Shown one piece after another: positions 61,803 through 64,000 of a DNA stretch of 64,000 nt (positions within the stretch are counted from its first letter, which is position 1; each line of letters starts with the position of its first letter). Below the pieces are notes generated by a model that searched no databases, had not been told where the DNA came from, and worked only from the letters and a program-made list of their open reading frames with translations. Source of the stretch: Paraburkholderia solitsugae (GTDB taxonomy: Bacteria > Pseudomonadota > Gammaproteobacteria > Burkholderiales > Burkholderiaceae); assembly GCF_013177695.1 (NCBI RefSeq), contig NZ_WOEY01000105.1:1-64000 (forward strand), in the 5' to 3' direction. The position numbers were made by a program, and so were the translations under genes.

Positions 61803-63707
61803 ATGACCGTTCGGCGGCTCACCCGGGCGCACTTCGCGCTGTACCGCGGTTACCTTGAGGGCGCGACGATCGAGGGTCTGCACACCGCCTATGGCGAGCC
61901 CGGCACCGACGTGCGCGTCACACGTCGACTGATTGCGACGCTGCGCGACACGCTGGCGGTCGCCGCGCGGCGCGCGCGCGACATCGAGGCGGCGCACCTG
62001 CTGCGCCTCAAACCCGGCAGCATCCCGCTCGCGGAGCTGCACGGCACCGACGACGTGCCGACGCTGGAGGTCTACCGGGATCGCATCGATCCAGACCACG
62101 TCTATGGCGAGGCGGAGCTGCTCGACCTGTACCTGGCCGACTACCCGCCGGAAGCCACCCCGCGGATGGACCGGCGGATTGCCCGCAATGCCCGGCTGCG
62201 GCGCCGCCAGGCCGATGCGCTCGGCCGCATGGAAAAGGCGCTGGTCCAGGACCCGGCCCCGGATCATCCACTGGACGGCTGGTTCGAGCCCGTCGTCGCC
62301 GGCCGGCTGCAGGCGGCCGGCCTCTCGACGCTGGCCGACCTGCTGGCCCTGATTGGCCGACGCCGTAACCGCTGGCACACCGAGGTGCCGAAGCTCGGTC
62401 CGAAGGGCGCGCAGCGCATCATGGACTGGCTGTCGCTGCATGCCACGTCACTTCGGCAGGTACTGTCCCCGCTGGCCACCACGCCGCGCCGGCAGCTGCA
62501 ACCGGGACATCCGGCGCTCACCCGGCCGCCGATCGCGCCAACCGTACCGGCTGTCGTACCGCTGGAAGCGCTGCGCGTATCGGCAGAACTCGACGGCTCC
62601 CGCGGGCTGAACCGCGCACCCGTGCCCGCGCACCAGGCCGAGCTGGATACCGATCTCGCTGCGATCGCCGCCTGGGTGAACGTCCGCGGAGCCCGCAGCG
62701 CCGATACGGCCCGGGCCTACCGGCGCGAGGCCGAACGCCTGCTGCTATGGGCGATCGTGGAGAAGCGCAAACCGCTGTCGTCGCTCAATACGCTGGATTG
62801 CAGCGAGTACATCGAGGTTTTCTTGCGGGACCCGCAGCCCGCGGACCGCTGGGTTGGCAATCGTCGCGTCGAGCGCTTCGAGCCGGCCTGGCGGCCGTTC
62901 ACCGGGAAAGAACTGAGCGATCGCAGTCGCGAGATCGCGCGCAAGGTCCTGCGTTCAATGTGCAGCTGGCTGGTCGGAGAACGGTATCTGGCCAGCAACC
63001 CGTTCCACGGTCTGCCGAAGTCCGACGGCATTGACGAGATCGATGCGACGGGACGCACGCTCACGCACGCCCAATGGCAATACGTGCTGCAGACGACAAA
63101 GCGCGTGACGTACGCGCGGGAAGACCAGCGCGACCACTTCATACTATTGCTCGCGTACGCCACCGGACTGCGACGCGCGGAACTGGCCAAGTCAACCACG
63201 GGAGATTTGGCCCGCACCGCGCTGGACGGCGCGCTGGACGACGCGTGGGAACTGAAGGTCCACGGCAAGGGGCGCCGCAAGCGTCACGTGCCGATGCCGG
63301 TTCGGCTGATGGCGGAACTGGAGCGGGAGCTGCAGGCGCGGGGGGCGCTACCCCTCGGGAGGTGCGCCAAAGACACGCCGCTGATTGCGCATCTGCAGAC
63401 CGGCAGGCCGCTGACGCCGGACGCCGTCGCGCGCCTGTTCAAGCGGATCTTCGCACGGGCGGCCGACCGGCTCGAGGCAGCCTACCCCGGGGCCGCAGCC
63501 GATCTGCGCCGTGCCAGCACCCACTGGCTGCGCCATACCCACGTGAACCACACGCTCGACAGCGGCGCGGATCTGCGCGACGTACAGGCCAACCTGGGGC
63601 ACGCCAGCCTCGGGACGACCACGATCTACACCAAAGGGGACAGCGCGCGGCGTTACAAGGCCGTGAACGCGTTCTTCGAGGACGCCCTTTCGGGCGCAGA
63701 AAAGTAG
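61803..63707 (+). CDS. Large tyrosine recombinase of the Burkholderia replicon type
   Basis: 634 aa. The C-terminal catalytic domain is complete: Arg457 (ATGLRRAEL), Lys in KVHGKGRRKRHV, His574-x-x-Arg577 (HWLRHTH), the histidine of LGHASLG, and the nucleophile Tyr609 (TTIYTKG). A SAM-like core-binding domain lies at about 275-420. The N-terminal 260 residues are an extension that I cannot assign; proteins with this layout recur near the origins of Burkholderia secondary chromosomes and megaplasmids. Resolution of replicon dimers, or an integration function, is likely. No excisionase is present. Confidence 0.9.
   Translation: MTVRRLTRAHFALYRGYLEGATIEGLHTAYGEPGTDVRVTRRLIATLRDTLAVAARRARDIEAAHLLRLKPGSIPLAELHGTDDVPTLEVYRDRIDPDHVYGEAELLDLYLADYPPEATPRMDRRIARNARLRRRQADALGRMEKALVQDPAPDHPLDGWFEPVVAGRLQAAGLSTLADLLALIGRRRNRWHTEVPKLGPKGAQRIMDWLSLHATSLRQVLSPLATTPRRQLQPGHPALTRPPIAPTVPAVVPLEALRVSAELDGSRGLNRAPVPAHQAELDTDLAAIAAWVNVRGARSADTARAYRREAERLLLWAIVEKRKPLSSLNTLDCSEYIEVFLRDPQPADRWVGNRRVERFEPAWRPFTGKELSDRSREIARKVLRSMCSWLVGERYLASNPFHGLPKSDGIDEIDATGRTLTHAQWQYVLQTTKRVTYAREDQRDHFILLLAYATGLRRAELAKSTTGDLARTALDGALDDAWELKVHGKGRRKRHVPMPVRLMAELERELQARGALPLGRCAKDTPLIAHLQTGRPLTPDAVARLFKRIFARAADRLEAAYPGAAADLRRASTHWLRHTHVNHTLDSGADLRDVQANLGHASLGTTTIYTKGDSARRYKAVNAFFEDALSGAEK
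63684..63698 (+). terminator. Hairpin at the recombinase 3' end
   Basis: GCCC-TTTC-GGGC forms a short stem within the last codons of the recombinase gene. No T-run follows immediately, though TTTTTT begins 10 bases later, just before the parS-like palindrome. Weak terminator candidate. Confidence 0.35.
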
Positions 63708-63710
63708 TTT

Positions 63711-63724
63711 TTTCGCATGCGAAA
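63711..63724. other. parS-like palindrome
   Basis: TTTCGCATGCGAAA is a perfect 14-bp palindrome, 4 bp after the recombinase stop codon. The length, the central CG-rich palindrome and the flanking AT are like ParB-binding parS sites of Burkholderia replicons, each of which uses its own sequence. Only one copy was found in this window; partner parAB genes would lie outside it. Confidence 0.55.
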
Positions 63725-63925
63725 GAGCGGGTAGCTACCGAGACGACCTACGCTTTTCCTCACGTAATTTCTCACGAAAACCTGCCAAACCCAGCATTTA
63801 AAGGGGTCCCAGGCGGTCCATCCCCGTAAAAGTTAACTTGCGTTTACCCAAGGCGACAGCTACGCTTCGGGAAATTCTATCGGCTGGCTATATTTTCGCC
63901 CAAACGATAGAACACAACCACCGGA
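63725..63925. other. Possible origin/partition-adjacent non-coding region
   Basis: AT-richer than the genes around it. It has AAGTTAACTT (palindrome, 63830-63839) and repeated CTCACG-A/T-A motifs (63771-63790). No iteron array is clear. Confidence 0.35.
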
Positions 63926-64000
63926 ATGGAACGCCATAAGAACGCTATGGATCTCGACCTCGCGAATCCCGGGAAGACGACGCCCGAAGACCTCATCAAG
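63926..64000 (+). CDS. Start of a gene running off the right edge
   Basis: Partial: 25 codons open from the ATG at 63926 (MERHKNAMDLDLANPGKTTP …), with a second in-frame ATG at 63947. I do not recognise the fragment. Position suggests a replication or partition gene, but the sequence itself does not show this. Confidence 0.45.
   Translation, partial: MERHKNAMDLDLANPGKTTPEDLIK

Overview
The window looks like part of a secondary replicon (chromosome 2 or megaplasmid) of a Burkholderiaceae bacterium, most likely Paraburkholderia or Caballeronia. The grounds are inference from family recognition: a Burkholderia-type Gram-negative porin, the imuA-imuB-dnaE2 cassette, a multidomain LigD with Ku, an AAHS transporter beside a CYP116B-like self-sufficient P450, and, at the right edge, an HU gene, a large tyrosine recombinase and a 14-bp parS-like palindrome of the kind found near replicon origins. 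No rRNA, tRNA or CRISPR array was seen.

Layout. 1-3.0 kb: a DUF1488-like gene, an unrecognised 564-aa membrane protein and transposase/intergenic-repeat debris. 3.0-11.8 kb: a catabolic uptake cluster on the minus strand (permease, periplasmic binding protein, double ATPase, AstE/AspA-type deacylase, porin), an M20 amidohydrolase and a divergent LysR regulator. The same 40-bp sequence, holding an ATAAC-N5-GTTAT palindrome, lies upstream of both minus-strand units, so one LysR protein probably controls the cluster. 12.6-15 kb: a Tat-exported intradiol-dioxygenase-like protein and flavohaemoglobin Hmp, with a 172-bp MITE-like element inserted directly after hmp. 15-24.9 kb: an accessory block with a RES/Xre toxin-antitoxin pair, then a long minus-strand run of small unrelated genes (secreted HNH-like nuclease, DUF2314-like, lipoproteins, HEPN, ParB-like, ClpX-type zinc finger), many preceded by a similar GGAAAA leader, ending in HigBA.

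27.5-38.6 kb is a DNA-repair block on the plus strand: ligD-ku-(MerR/TPR protein), then a LexA box and imuA-imuB-dnaE2 followed by an SRAP-domain (HMCES/YedK) protein. 39-42.9 kb holds a patatin-like phospholipase with inserted membrane helices, flanked by direct copies of a 74-bp repeat, a secreted protein and a truncated second copy of the DUF1488-like gene. 42.9-47.6 kb: an AAHS transporter and a self-sufficient P450, divergent from an IclR regulator over a multi-half-site operator.

48-60.9 kb is a defence island: a minimal CBASS (CapV patatin plus CD-NTase), a TcmP/three-Cys-motif (DUF5131) pair with a divergent Xre regulator, a three-gene SNF2 helicase - adenine methylase - Res helicase/nuclease system, and a TumE/TumA toxin-antitoxin pair upstream of it. 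61-64 kb is the replicon-maintenance region (HU, recombinase, parS-like site, and the start of one more gene that leaves the window).
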